From Candidatus Sulfopaludibacter sp. (GTDB taxonomy: Bacteria; Acidobacteriota; Terriglobia; Bryobacterales; Bryobacteraceae): DNA of 43,440 nucleotides. The notes under the pieces were generated by a model. The model did no database searches and had not been told where the DNA came from. It was given only the letters and a program-made list of their open reading frames with translations. Below, one piece after another: positions 32,421 through 40,583 of the stretch. The DNA lies in assembly GCA_031292755.1 (NCBI GenBank), contig JARLGM010000043.1, positions 1 through 43,440 of the forward strand, in the 5' to 3' direction. Within the stretch, counting starts at the first letter, position 1. Each line of letters opens with the position of its first letter. The translations under genes were made by a program, and so were the position numbers.

Positions 32421-33683
32421 CTATATCGGATACGCGATGCTCTTCAGGAGCCACTCGCGATTGGCGCGCACATCGACGGTCAGCCTGTCGCACAGGTCTT
32501 TACGTTGTTCGAACAGCCGGTATCCGGCCCTCGAACGCAGATAGCCGCGGGCGTGAGGTTCGCGCGCGAATACCGCGTCCTCGCCTTCGTGGTCCACCAT
32601 GTCATGGTAGCGTTTCCGGTTGTCGAGCAGCGCTTTCACCAGGAAGGGCATCACGATGGAGTAATCGCTTTGCATGCTTTCGGTAGTTTGAAGGTAAGTG
32701 TCCTTATCGACCTTGCCCCAGGTCACGGCTTCCGCGGGCGGGCAGGAAGAAAGCGAGCCGTCGGTCACCGGCGCGGTCACAATCTGCACGTCGAAGTTAT
32801 AGCCGCGCACGTTGGGTAATCCCAGCACCTGGCCCAGCGCGGGCTCAGGCTGCAGGTTGTAATTCTTGGGAACGCCGCCGCCCAATATGATGGTGCCGAG
32901 CGCTTGTACCGGATTATCGAACAGGCCCCAGCGATGATACGCGCAAGCCTCAAACACTTCGGCGTGCAGATCCAGATCAAATCCGTATTCGGGAATCAGT
33001 CCGGCCTGCCGCATACTCCAAAGCTTCATGGAGTTCAGGAAGACGCTGCCATCGCCGGGCGCGCCCACAAATACCGGGATGGCGTATTCCCAGCACCGTG
33101 CCAGCAGCCCCGGCGCGAGCGCGTGCTTGCGCTCCTGCGCGGCATACCGTTTCCCCAACAGGTAGCGCAGTTCGGTGCCGGTCATTTTCCGCTGGAACTC
33201 GGGTTGCGCCAGGATCGCACTGAGAAATCGGTCCTGATCCAGTAACACGCCCTCGTCGAAGGCCATATCGGTCACGCGAATGGTACCTTCCTCGCGCAGC
33301 GCCGCGTCGTCGCTGTTGATGGAAACTTCGTGGATGGGCCCTGACGTATACGCGTCCAGGCTGCGATGACCATCGTGATAGCAGACGGCGTCGGTAGTGC
33401 TCAAATAAGCGACCCACCCGGTCTCCAGCAGGGGAATGAGCCAGGTGTGGTGCTGGCCCGAAACGGTCACCGGTCCGGAAATGGCCAGGGTCAAAGGGCA
33501 GCCCTCGCCGATGGCCCGGTCCAGAATCTGATAAATGCGCCGCAGGTAGGCGCCGCCAAACGCGGGCAGGCAGTGCGTGAACAATTCGTCCAGGGTGCCG
33601 CACTCATCCACGCGGCGCGTGCGCACCCAGCGGCGGGCGCTCGCGCAGTCGGTTTTGGTATCCAAAGACATTATTCTGACCAT
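32421..33683 (-). CDS. Deoxyhypusine-synthase-like protein
   Basis: The 420-residue protein carries clear deoxyhypusine-synthase family text: TLAISGPVTVSGQHH and ISTD-like VSINSDDAA near the N-terminus, IILGGGVPKNYNLQPEP in the middle, and TDGSLSSCPPAEAVTWGK with the Lys that forms the enzyme-imine intermediate in true deoxyhypusine synthase. Eukaryotes and archaea use the enzyme on eIF5A/aIF5A; bacterial relatives may make homospermidine or other polyamines from spermidine and NAD. Two ATGs, at 33683 and 33671 (MSLDTKTDCA), are possible starts. It is divergent from ymdB, 43 bases away. The exact substrate is unknown. Confidence 0.85.
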   Translation of the reverse strand: MVRIMSLDTKTDCASARRWVRTRRVDECGTLDELFTHCLPAFGGAYLRRIYQILDRAIGEGCPLTLAISGPVTVSGQHHTWLIPLLETGWVAYLSTTDAVCYHDGHRSLDAYTSGPIHEVSINSDDAALREEGTIRVTDMAFDEGVLLDQDRFLSAILAQPEFQRKMTGTELRYLLGKRYAAQERKHALAPGLLARCWEYAIPVFVGAPGDGSVFLNSMKLWSMRQAGLIPEYGFDLDLHAEVFEACAYHRWGLFDNPVQALGTIILGGGVPKNYNLQPEPALGQVLGLPNVRGYNFDVQIVTAPVTDGSLSSCPPAEAVTWGKVDKDTYLQTTESMQSDYSIVMPFLVKALLDNRKRYHDMVDHEGEDAVFAREPHARGYLRSRAGYRLFEQRKDLCDRLTVDVRANREWLLKSIAYPI

Positions 33684-33726
33684 AGCAGAACAACTGTCAC
33701 GAACGTGTTAACGTGAAATTCTAGGA

Positions 33727-34506
33727 ATGAACATACTGTTTATCGGGGATATTTTCGCATCATCCGGAAGGCGTATCGTCGCCGACCATTTACAGGATAT
33801 TATCGAGGGGAACAAGATCGATCTGGCGATCGCGAATGCGGAAAACGCCGCGGGCGGCTTCGGGATCACGCCGTCCATCGCGGCCGAATTGCTGGACATG
33901 GGCCTGGATGTGTTGACGAGCGGCAACCACGTGTGGGACAAACGGGAACTGTACGATTATCTGAATCGCCAGCCGCGCCTGCTGCGTCCAGCCAACTATC
34001 CCGATGCCCCGGGAAGCGGGGTAATTCAATGCCGCGCCCGCAATGGCGCCGAATGCGCGGTGATCAATCTGCAAGGCCGCACTTACATGCCTGCCACCGA
34101 TTGTCCGTTTCGAAAGGCGGACCAACTTCTCGGCGAACTGGATCCGGCGGTGAAAGTGAAGTTCGTGGATTTTCATGCCGAAGTGACCAGCGAGAAAATT
34201 GCCATGGGCTGGTACCTGGACGGGCGCGTGTCCGCCGTGGTGGGGACTCATACTCACATCCCCACCGCCGATACGCGCATTCTCCCGGGCGGCACTGCCT
34301 ACCAGACCGATTGCGGCATGACAGGCCCTTACCACTCGGTGATCGGGGTGGAGACGAACCTGATTTTGCAGCGTTTTCTTACCGGCCTGCCGGTTCGCAT
34401 GGAAGCGGCCCGGCAGGGCCCGGAACTGCACGCTGTGATTGTGGACGTGGACGAATCCACCGGACAGGCGCGCGCCGTGCGCCGCCATGCGATAAACGGA
34501 GATTGA
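33727..34506 (+). CDS. ymdB: YmdB-type metallophosphoesterase (TIGR00282 family)
   Basis: The 259-residue protein has the family start MNILFIGDIFASSGRRIV with the first metal ligand Asp8, then the IANAENAAGGFGIT motif with Glu, TSGNHVWDKRELYD with the central Asn-His, and AVVGTHTHIPTADTRILPGG with the metal-binding His residues. The known member from Bacillus hydrolyses cyclic nucleotides (2',3'-cAMP and cGMP) and affects biofilm and gene expression. A diguanylate-cyclase gene begins four bases downstream, suggesting co-transcription of two nucleotide-signalling genes. The ATG at 33727 is preceded by TAGGA. Confidence 0.93.
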   Translation: MNILFIGDIFASSGRRIVADHLQDIIEGNKIDLAIANAENAAGGFGITPSIAAELLDMGLDVLTSGNHVWDKRELYDYLNRQPRLLRPANYPDAPGSGVIQCRARNGAECAVINLQGRTYMPATDCPFRKADQLLGELDPAVKVKFVDFHAEVTSEKIAMGWYLDGRVSAVVGTHTHIPTADTRILPGGTAYQTDCGMTGPYHSVIGVETNLILQRFLTGLPVRMEAARQGPELHAVIVDVDESTGQARAVRRHAINGD

Positions 34507-34510
34507 ACGG

Positions 34511-35692
34511 ATGGATCCTTCCAGCCCGGTAGCGGATCTCACGGCGCTTTGGATTCAGGAAATCGGCGCCCTGCTCTTCGGCCTGGTATTTCTGTTTTTG
34601 TACCGCCAGAGCCGCGTAGTCTATTTCGGACTGTGGGCCATCGCCTGGCTGCTGCGCTTGCTCGCGGTACTGTTCGCTTACGAATTGGTGCGCACTTCGC
34701 AGGTGGCCTGGCTGGCCCCGTATGCCACCTTCGAATTTGCCTTCGTGATTGTCCTTATCTCCGCCGCGCGCGCCGGCTTTGCCAGTGGAATCAAAAACTG
34801 GCGCGGGGTGCTGCGGCTCATCGGCATTCTACCCATCTTCGTGGCGATCGTGTGGGCCGTCTCCCGAGTCAGCGGGCTGGAGGCGTATCAAACCTCGGAC
34901 GCCGTGGTGCTGGGCTTTGTCTACTTCTACAACTTCGTCACCCTACGGAATAATCCGGGCACCGGCGCGCGATTCTTCCGCTTTTCGCTCCTCATGTTGG
35001 CCAGCGCGTTTGTGGGTCATGCGGTGATTTTCCTCTGGCTGTACAATCGCGGCAACGCTCCCCAGTGGGTGCTCTATCTGCATCACGAAACGTATGTGGA
35101 CTTCGCCCTGCACTGTCTGCTGGCGTTTGCCGCGATGGCGATGTGGAGCGAGAGCCAGATTGACCGCGTTCACGAACTGGTGGCGGAACTTGACCATTTG
35201 CGGCGCGAAAACCGTCACTCCATGGACCTGGACCGGTTGACCGGCCTGTTCAATCAGGCGGCCCTGGCGCGGCGCGTAGAGGAACCCGGACAGTTCGAGG
35301 GCGTGGTGGCCGTGTGCGACATGGACAATTTCAAGGACATTAACGACCGGCACGGCCACCTGGTAGGCGACGAGATTCTGCGCCACATCGGCAGCCTGTT
35401 CCAAGCTTCCATCCGCCATGAAGACGTGGCCTTCCGCTGGGGCGGCGATGAATTCGTGATTCTGTTCCGCAACCAGCGCCACGATGTAGCGCAGCGGCGC
35501 ATGGGCGAACTGGAATTGCGCCTCCGCGAATTCCGGGTACGCGGATTCGGCATGCTGCCTATCCGCTTCAGTTGGGGCACCGCCGATGCCCATGATCGTC
35601 CGCTCCGCGAGGCGTTGGACGAAGCCGATCGCAAAATGTACGAATTGAAGCGCTCGCGCGCCGCTACCGGGGCCGCACGCGAACGCAAATAA
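34511..35692 (+). CDS. Membrane-bound diguanylate cyclase (GGDEF)
   Basis: The 393-residue protein has about seven membrane helices in its first 220 residues and a C-terminal GGDEF domain. The catalytic loop reads FRWGGDEFVILF, with the metal-binding DMDNFKDINDRHGH block before it. Five residues before GGDEF there is an RxxD (RHED) inhibitory I-site, so the enzyme should make cyclic di-GMP and be controlled by product. The helix bundle is an unassigned sensor of the membrane type. It follows ymdB by four bases and the start codon is ATG at 34511. The next gene is convergent and ends 17 bases away. Confidence 0.93.
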   Translation: MDPSSPVADLTALWIQEIGALLFGLVFLFLYRQSRVVYFGLWAIAWLLRLLAVLFAYELVRTSQVAWLAPYATFEFAFVIVLISAARAGFASGIKNWRGVLRLIGILPIFVAIVWAVSRVSGLEAYQTSDAVVLGFVYFYNFVTLRNNPGTGARFFRFSLLMLASAFVGHAVIFLWLYNRGNAPQWVLYLHHETYVDFALHCLLAFAAMAMWSESQIDRVHELVAELDHLRRENRHSMDLDRLTGLFNQAALARRVEEPGQFEGVVAVCDMDNFKDINDRHGHLVGDEILRHIGSLFQASIRHEDVAFRWGGDEFVILFRNQRHDVAQRRMGELELRLREFRVRGFGMLPIRFSWGTADAHDRPLREALDEADRKMYELKRSRAATGAARERK

Positions 35693-35708
35693 TCTGAAAC
35701 GGTCTTTC

Positions 35709-38700
35709 TTATTTCACCGCCATACTCATGTGAAAGCCGGAATTGATATCCGTATCGAAAATACCGTTGAGGTTCACTTCGATTGAGACATTGTTGCCCG
35801 GCGTAACGGCCATGGGTATTTGGATATTGAGTTGCCAAACGCCGACCAAACCGGGGGCGAGACCGAAATATTGAATGAACTGTCCGTTCGAAGGGTCGCC
35901 GGGCTGCGATTGATACTGTTCCGGATACAAGCCATTGATCAGCAGGCGAGGGGAAATTGCACTCGGCGCGCTTCCGCTAGGCGGAGTGCCGTCCGGCGGG
36001 GCATTGGACACCGGACCTTGACCGGTTCCGAAGATCTGAATTATATGGCCGCGCTGCGCCGTATTCTGGAAGCTGTTCGGACTGTTGTCTTCATTGAGGA
36101 TGCAGGCCTGCCGCAACGCCGCGGTGCTGAACGGACATTGGAATATGCCCGGCGATACGGAACTCATATTGATGAGCGCCGCGCCCATTACCTGCTGAGT
36201 AGAGGCCTGGACCACGTCCACCTCGGCCGTTCCGGAGGTCGGTGCGTTCCATGGAATCACGAAATTGATCTGGCCCGGTGAAACATAGAACAGCGGCGCC
36301 TGCGTTCCGTTAACCGTCACCTGCACATCGCCGAGGTTTGTGGGAACGGGAACGGTCGAGAATGTGGCTGTGTTGGAACCGAACTGCGTGGGCGAGCCGT
36401 TGATGGCCGGGAAGATGGTTGCAATGGTGTTTGGCGCAAGCAGCCGGTACGTCAGGAAACTGGCGGCATTTACGATCGACAGATTCTGGTAGTAAGAGAC
36501 AATGCGGTTGCCGTTGTCAGCCACGAACAAATCGCCGAACTGGTCCTGTACTGTGACCAGGGGCGCAAACTGCACGGTGCCGGTGGGCTGTTCGGGGTCC
36601 GTGGCAATGTCCGTAATCGTGCTCAGCGACGCCTGGTTCTGCGATAGCGTATCGTAGAGCGGATAACGCACTACCGCGCCCTGTCCGCTGTTTGCCACCC
36701 ACACCTCGCCCGTGTATGGGTTGACGTAGACTCCGAGCGGAGTGCTGATGCCCTTGGTGAGCGAAACCGGCGCGGAATCTCCGACGGTGGGCGTCAGGGG
36801 AGAGTTGGGGTCATCAAAAATCATGACCCGGTTGTTACTGGTGTCCGCCACGTACAGGCGCCCACTCGTATCCGCGGCGATGTGATGGGGAGCATTGAGC
36901 TGTGTGCTGGCGTTGCCGCTGGTGATACCGAAGAAATCCGTCTGGCCATAGACTTTGCTGGCCGCCAGGCCGTTGTCGTTCCCGGCGGTAAAGGTGTTGT
37001 TCGATGTGAATTTGAAGTATAGAACGCGGTTGAAGGAGAGGTCGGAAACCAGCAGCCCGTTCGTGCCGGAGAATGCCAACCCGTAGGGCTGCTTCATGGT
37101 GGAGGCAGTCGGGTCGAGAACCTGCGTCACGAAATCCTGCTGCCCCAGCACCAGGTCGGCCTTCTCCTGGCCGCCTCCGGTGTACGCAAACGGAGCCGGG
37201 AAGCGCAACACGCGGCCGTTGCCGGAGTCCGCCACAAACAGATTGCCCTGAGGGTCGACGGCCAACCCCACGGGCAGGCAGAGACTGGACTGCGAAGGCT
37301 TGGTCGGATCGCCACTCGGGTAATTGCACAGCGCCGTTCCGAAGTCCGGCTGCCCGATAACGATATCGGCGTGCAGGTTGGGTGCGATCAGGCGGGCATC
37401 CTTAAATCCCAAAACACGGTGGTTCAGCGCATCGGCCACATACAGGTGCGGCGTCGCTCCGCTGGTATCGAGGGCGATCCCGGCGGCCGTGTTGTTCCCG
37501 TTGGTAAATTGGAATTCCTTGCCTTCAATGTAGTTGACCGAAGACTGATCGAAGCGAGCCTGCCCCACCACCCGCGTGGCGCTCCCAAAGTACAGCGGAT
37601 TGCCGGGCTGCGGTTGCAGCGGCATTACGATCACCCGGTTATTGTTGGTATCGGCGACGAACAGTTCCTTTGTGGTGCTCAAAAACACCGCCCCAAACGA
37701 ACCCCAGAGGGTGCTCCCCGACGCCGGTGGTGTGTTGATCGTCGTGGAGGTGCTGCCATTAGGTCCAAACTGCGTGAAACTCAGGTTTTGGCCGATGACG
37801 CCTCCGGGGGGTACGCCCGCCGGTGGGGTGGGTGCGGCCGGCCACTGGGCATACTGCGGGAAGATGGTGGCCCGGTTCAGGCTATGATCGAGAATGCCGA
37901 CATAGGCGTTGCCGGTGCCGTCGGGAATGAAGAAGATACTGTCGGGGCTGACGAGTTCCGTCGCACCGATAGTCGACTGGCTCGGGTTCGGTGTGCCTGG
38001 AGGAAACACGCCCAGCAACCGGTCCGCGCTGGCATTATTAGGCGCCGCCGAGGGATTGCCAAACACCAGAACGCGCCCGGCTCCGAAGTTGTTTGCCAGA
38101 TTGTCCCCCACATAAAGGCGGCCTTGAGGATCGAAGCCAATTCCCGCCAGGAGCGCGAATTGGTTCTTGATCTGCAAGCCGCCAGAACCGCTGGGGATGC
38201 TGGAAGGCGTGGTGGTGAGGCTCGGTTGCCCAATCACAATATCGGCCGCGATGGATCCGCCAGTGGCATTGAGGTTGGCCGCCGGAAACCGCAGAACCCG
38301 ATAGTTGAGCACGTCGCAGATCCACAGATTGCCATTGCTGTCGAAGGTGAGATTTGCCGGGTAGTTACTCTTAAACGAGAGCCCCTGGGCACTCACCTGG
38401 CCGGTAAAATTCGCCGTGCGGGAAGCGAGGCTGGGCTGCCCAATGAAAAGATCCGGTGGGCTGGTCAGTGCGACCGGAGTACCGCTGAAGCGCTGGAAGG
38501 GCTTAGGGAATCGCAGCACGCGGTTGTTATTGGTGTCCACCACATAGAGGTCGCCGGAACTGTTAACCGCCAAGCCGCTGGGAGCCCACAATCCCACCGA
38601 AAATTTGTGGCCAGGCCCCTGTGGTTCCGTGGCGTAGAAGTCCTGCTGCCCGATCACCAGGTCCGCCGGTTGGCCGTTGGTGAAACCTGTAGCGTTCTGC

Positions 38701-38969
38701 CAGCCCAGGACCCTATTGTTCCCCGAGTCCGAAACGTAGAGAATGGGTGGACTGACCGAGGTGTCCAGTGCGATCCCGAACGGATTGAACAGCTCCTTTC
38801 CCTCCACCAGGTTCGGGGTATTGAACGGGGTGTTAGACCCCTCCACCGTGTTCGGGTTGGAAATCGGTGTGCCGACCGAACGGGAAGGCGTTGTGTTCAG
38901 AGTGACTTGCGGATACGCCGCCAAGGCGCCGAGTAGAGCCAGTGTAAGAGCAGTAATATTATGTTTCAT
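35709..38969 (-). CDS. Large secreted NHL-repeat protein with Solibacter-type C-terminal domain
   Basis: The 1086-residue protein has a signal peptide (MKHNITALTLALLGALAAYP). At least a dozen NHL-type units follow, each with a core like LYVADTNNNRVLRF and a linker like ADLVIGQQDF, so a beta-propeller architecture of two or more propellers is expected. From about residue 840 there is a different domain, with APLFYVSPGQINFVIPWNAP and a late GHIIQIFGTGQGPVS, which I recognise as the Solibacter C-terminal domain TIGR03437. No catalytic site is seen; a binding or cell-surface role is likely. The longer open frame to 39044 adds only unlikely residues before the ATG at 38969. Confidence 0.85.
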   Translation of the reverse strand: MKHNITALTLALLGALAAYPQVTLNTTPSRSVGTPISNPNTVEGSNTPFNTPNLVEGKELFNPFGIALDTSVSPPILYVSDSGNNRVLGWQNATGFTNGQPADLVIGQQDFYATEPQGPGHKFSVGLWAPSGLAVNSSGDLYVVDTNNNRVLRFPKPFQRFSGTPVALTSPPDLFIGQPSLASRTANFTGQVSAQGLSFKSNYPANLTFDSNGNLWICDVLNYRVLRFPAANLNATGGSIAADIVIGQPSLTTTPSSIPSGSGGLQIKNQFALLAGIGFDPQGRLYVGDNLANNFGAGRVLVFGNPSAAPNNASADRLLGVFPPGTPNPSQSTIGATELVSPDSIFFIPDGTGNAYVGILDHSLNRATIFPQYAQWPAAPTPPAGVPPGGVIGQNLSFTQFGPNGSTSTTINTPPASGSTLWGSFGAVFLSTTKELFVADTNNNRVIVMPLQPQPGNPLYFGSATRVVGQARFDQSSVNYIEGKEFQFTNGNNTAAGIALDTSGATPHLYVADALNHRVLGFKDARLIAPNLHADIVIGQPDFGTALCNYPSGDPTKPSQSSLCLPVGLAVDPQGNLFVADSGNGRVLRFPAPFAYTGGGQEKADLVLGQQDFVTQVLDPTASTMKQPYGLAFSGTNGLLVSDLSFNRVLYFKFTSNNTFTAGNDNGLAASKVYGQTDFFGITSGNASTQLNAPHHIAADTSGRLYVADTSNNRVMIFDDPNSPLTPTVGDSAPVSLTKGISTPLGVYVNPYTGEVWVANSGQGAVVRYPLYDTLSQNQASLSTITDIATDPEQPTGTVQFAPLVTVQDQFGDLFVADNGNRIVSYYQNLSIVNAASFLTYRLLAPNTIATIFPAINGSPTQFGSNTATFSTVPVPTNLGDVQVTVNGTQAPLFYVSPGQINFVIPWNAPTSGTAEVDVVQASTQQVMGAALINMSSVSPGIFQCPFSTAALRQACILNEDNSPNSFQNTAQRGHIIQIFGTGQGPVSNAPPDGTPPSGSAPSAISPRLLINGLYPEQYQSQPGDPSNGQFIQYFGLAPGLVGVWQLNIQIPMAVTPGNNVSIEVNLNGIFDTDINSGFHMSMAVK

Positions 38970-39135
38970 GAGAATCCAAAAAAGGCGGGCGCGACGCGGG
39001 AAGCGCTCTTCCTGAGAATATACCAGAAGCGGACGTCGTGGCACACATGCAAAGTACTTTACACAGTAGCACAGGTACTACCGGCTCCCGGAGATGTGAG
39101 TTCGCGGACCGAACGCCTTCTGCTAAACTGGCGGG

Positions 39136-39927
39136 TTGAGCCCGACCATACCCTCCAAACTCCGCGTGTGCGCGGTGAGCTTTCTCAATACGTCGCCTCT
39201 GGTCTGGGGTATGCTGCATGGGGCGCAGCGCGGTATGTTCGAACTGGACTTCCGGATACCCGCGGAATGCGCCGACCAGGTGGCCGCGGGAGCCAGCGAC
39301 ATCGGCATCATTCCCTCCTTTGAGCTGACCCGTCAGGACCTGGAAATCATCCCGGGGACGGGGATTGCGTGCCACGGCGCGGTCCGGAGCATCCTGCTGG
39401 TTTCCTCGCGGCCCGCCGCGGAGATCCGCACCCTGGCCGTGGATTCCAGTTCCCGAACTTCGGTGCAGTTGGCGCGGGTCATTCTGGAGCGGAAATATGG
39501 GGCCGGCTATCGGGCCGTTCCGCACGCGCCGGACCTGGAGGCCATGCTGCGCATCGCCGACGCGGCGCTGGTAATCGGCGATCCCGCCCTGCGCATCGAT
39601 CCGGCGCGCTTGCCTTACTATGTCTACGATCTGGGTGCGGAATGGGTCGAAATGACCGGACTTCCCATGGTATTTGCGGTGTGGGCGGGACGGCGTGGAG
39701 CGGTCACGCCGCAGGTGGGAGAGGCGTTTCGCGATTCCTGCCGGTACGGAAAGGCGCATCTGGAGCAGATCGTGTCCGTGGAATCGGCGCGCCGCGATTT
39801 TCCGCCCGCGCTGGTGCGGGAATATCTTACCAGGCACATCGTCCACGAGTTGGGGACGCGCGAATACGAAGGGATGCAGCTGTTTCTAACCTATGCCAGG
39901 AGTCACCGGGCCGCGAGCCTAATTTGA
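39136..39927 (+). CDS. mqnA: Chorismate dehydratase MqnA (menaquinone synthesis, futalosine pathway)
   Basis: The 263-residue protein has the MqnA pattern: RVCAVSFLNTSPLVWGML near the N-terminus, ECADQVAAGASDIGIIPSFE, RSILLVSSRPAAEIRTLAVD, and ADAALVIGDPALRI. MqnA removes water from chorismate as the first step of the futalosine route to menaquinone. The start is a TTG at 39136 preceded by a GCGGG; a GTG at 39166 is the other option but would remove part of the conserved start. The gene is upstream of secG; its stop codon lies inside the -35 hexamer of the secG promoter. The other mqn genes are not in the window. Confidence 0.9.
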   Translation: MSPTIPSKLRVCAVSFLNTSPLVWGMLHGAQRGMFELDFRIPAECADQVAAGASDIGIIPSFELTRQDLEIIPGTGIACHGAVRSILLVSSRPAAEIRTLAVDSSSRTSVQLARVILERKYGAGYRAVPHAPDLEAMLRIADAALVIGDPALRIDPARLPYYVYDLGAEWVEMTGLPMVFAVWAGRRGAVTPQVGEAFRDSCRYGKAHLEQIVSVESARRDFPPALVREYLTRHIVHELGTREYEGMQLFLTYARSHRAASLI

Positions 39928-39952
39928 CCGCGGTCCCAGCGTCCCGTATACT
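39924..39952 (+). promoter_or_regulatory. Sigma-70 promoter of secG
   Basis: TTGACC at 39924-39929 is followed by exactly 17 bases and TATACT at 39947-39952. The match to the sigma-70 consensus is five of six in both hexamers. The start codon of secG lies 15 bases after the -10. The -35 overlaps the mqnA stop codon. This promoter should drive secG and the following tRNA-Leu. Confidence 0.75.
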
Positions 39953-39966
39953 GAAGGGAAACGACG

Positions 39967-40404
39967 ATGTATATTCTGTTTCTGATTGTTCATGTAATCG
40001 TGTGCTTGTTCCTGATTGTTGTAGTCTTACTGCAAAGTGGAAAAGCAGCGGATCTGGCGGGCGCATTCGGTGGTATGGGTTCGCAGACGGCATTCGGGCC
40101 GCGCGGCTCGGCGACACTATTGTCGAAGGCGACGACCATTTCGGCCGTATTGTTCATGGTCACCTCGCTGGGTCTATCGATTCTGGCAACGAGACAGGCA
40201 GGTCTTGGTGCATCGGTTCTGGAAGAGCCGGCGAAGAAATCGGCTCCGGCAAAGCAAGCCCCGGTAACGATCCCGATTCCCGGACAAGCTCCGGCCCAGC
40301 AGCAGGCTCCGCCGCAGACGTTCGAAATTCCGGTGCCGCCACCGCCGGCGAACACCCAGGCCCCGGCTCCGGCGAAACAAGCGCCGGTGCCCCCGAAGAA
40401 GTAG
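39967..40404 (+). CDS. secG: Protein-export membrane subunit SecG
   Basis: The 145-residue protein has the two SecG membrane helices, [20 protein letters not shown] and [18 protein letters not shown]. Between them is the conserved cytoplasmic loop with [14 protein letters not shown] and [19 protein letters not shown]. It joins SecY and SecE in the translocon and speeds protein export. From about residue 85 there is an extended tail rich in Pro, Ala, Gln and Lys; many SecG proteins are only 75-110 residues, and this tail is typical of the longer acidobacterial ones. Promoter and AAGGGA ribosome site fit the ATG at 39967. It is followed by tRNA-Leu(GAG), the same pairing as secG-leuU in Escherichia coli. 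Confidence 0.95.
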   Translation: MYILFLIVHVIVCLFLIVVVLLQSGKAADLAGAFGGMGSQTAFGPRGSATLLSKATTISAVLFMVTSLGLSILATRQAGLGASVLEEPAKKSAPAKQAPVTIPIPGQAPAQQQAPPQTFEIPVPPPPANTQAPAPAKQAPVPPKK

Positions 40405-40415
40405 TACCCCATTTT

Positions 40416-40502
40416 GCGGAGGTGGCGGAATTGGCAGACGCACTAGCTTGAGGTGCTAGCGGGAGCAATCTCGTGGGGGTTCAAGTCCCCCTCTCCGCAC
40501 CA
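40416..40502 (+). tRNA. tRNA-Leu (anticodon GAG)
   Basis: An 87-base gene begins with GCGGAGG and ends with TCTCCGC-A-CCA, so the acceptor stem has six Watson-Crick pairs and one G-T pair and the CCA is encoded. The anticodon arm is CTAGC-TTGAGGT-GCTAG, giving anticodon GAG, which reads CUC and CUU. A long variable arm (class II) lies between the anticodon arm and the T-arm GGGGGTTCAAGTCCCCC. It starts 11 bases after the secG stop, so it is probably processed from a shared transcript. Confidence 0.97.
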
Positions 40503-40524
40503 TAGATTCTAAAGTAGTTAGATA

Positions 40525-40557
40525 GAAATGGCCGCCGACTAGATCGGCGGCCATTTC
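40525..40557 (+). terminator. Intrinsic terminator after tRNA-Leu
   Basis: GAAATGGCCGCCGA (40525-40538) is perfectly complementary to TCGGCGGCCATTTC (40544-40557) around the loop CTAGA. The 14-pair stem is GC-rich and is followed by CGTTTTGG, a short T run. It should end the secG-tRNA transcript. Confidence 0.8.
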
Positions 40558-40559
40558 CG

Positions 40560-40583
40560 TTTTGGACCTTATTTTGGACCTTA
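40560..40583. repeat. Tandem duplication of a 12-base unit next to tRNA-Leu
   Basis: TTTTGGACCTTA occurs twice in a row, directly after the terminator of the tRNA. Such short direct repeats near a tRNA may be binding sites of an integrase or a remnant of integration; this is inference. No other copy is seen in the window. Confidence 0.5.

Noticed and set aside
37371..38936. 521-residue plus-strand open frame
   Set aside because: It is antisense to the NHL-repeat gene, rich in Arg, Gln and His, with no domain; a shadow frame.
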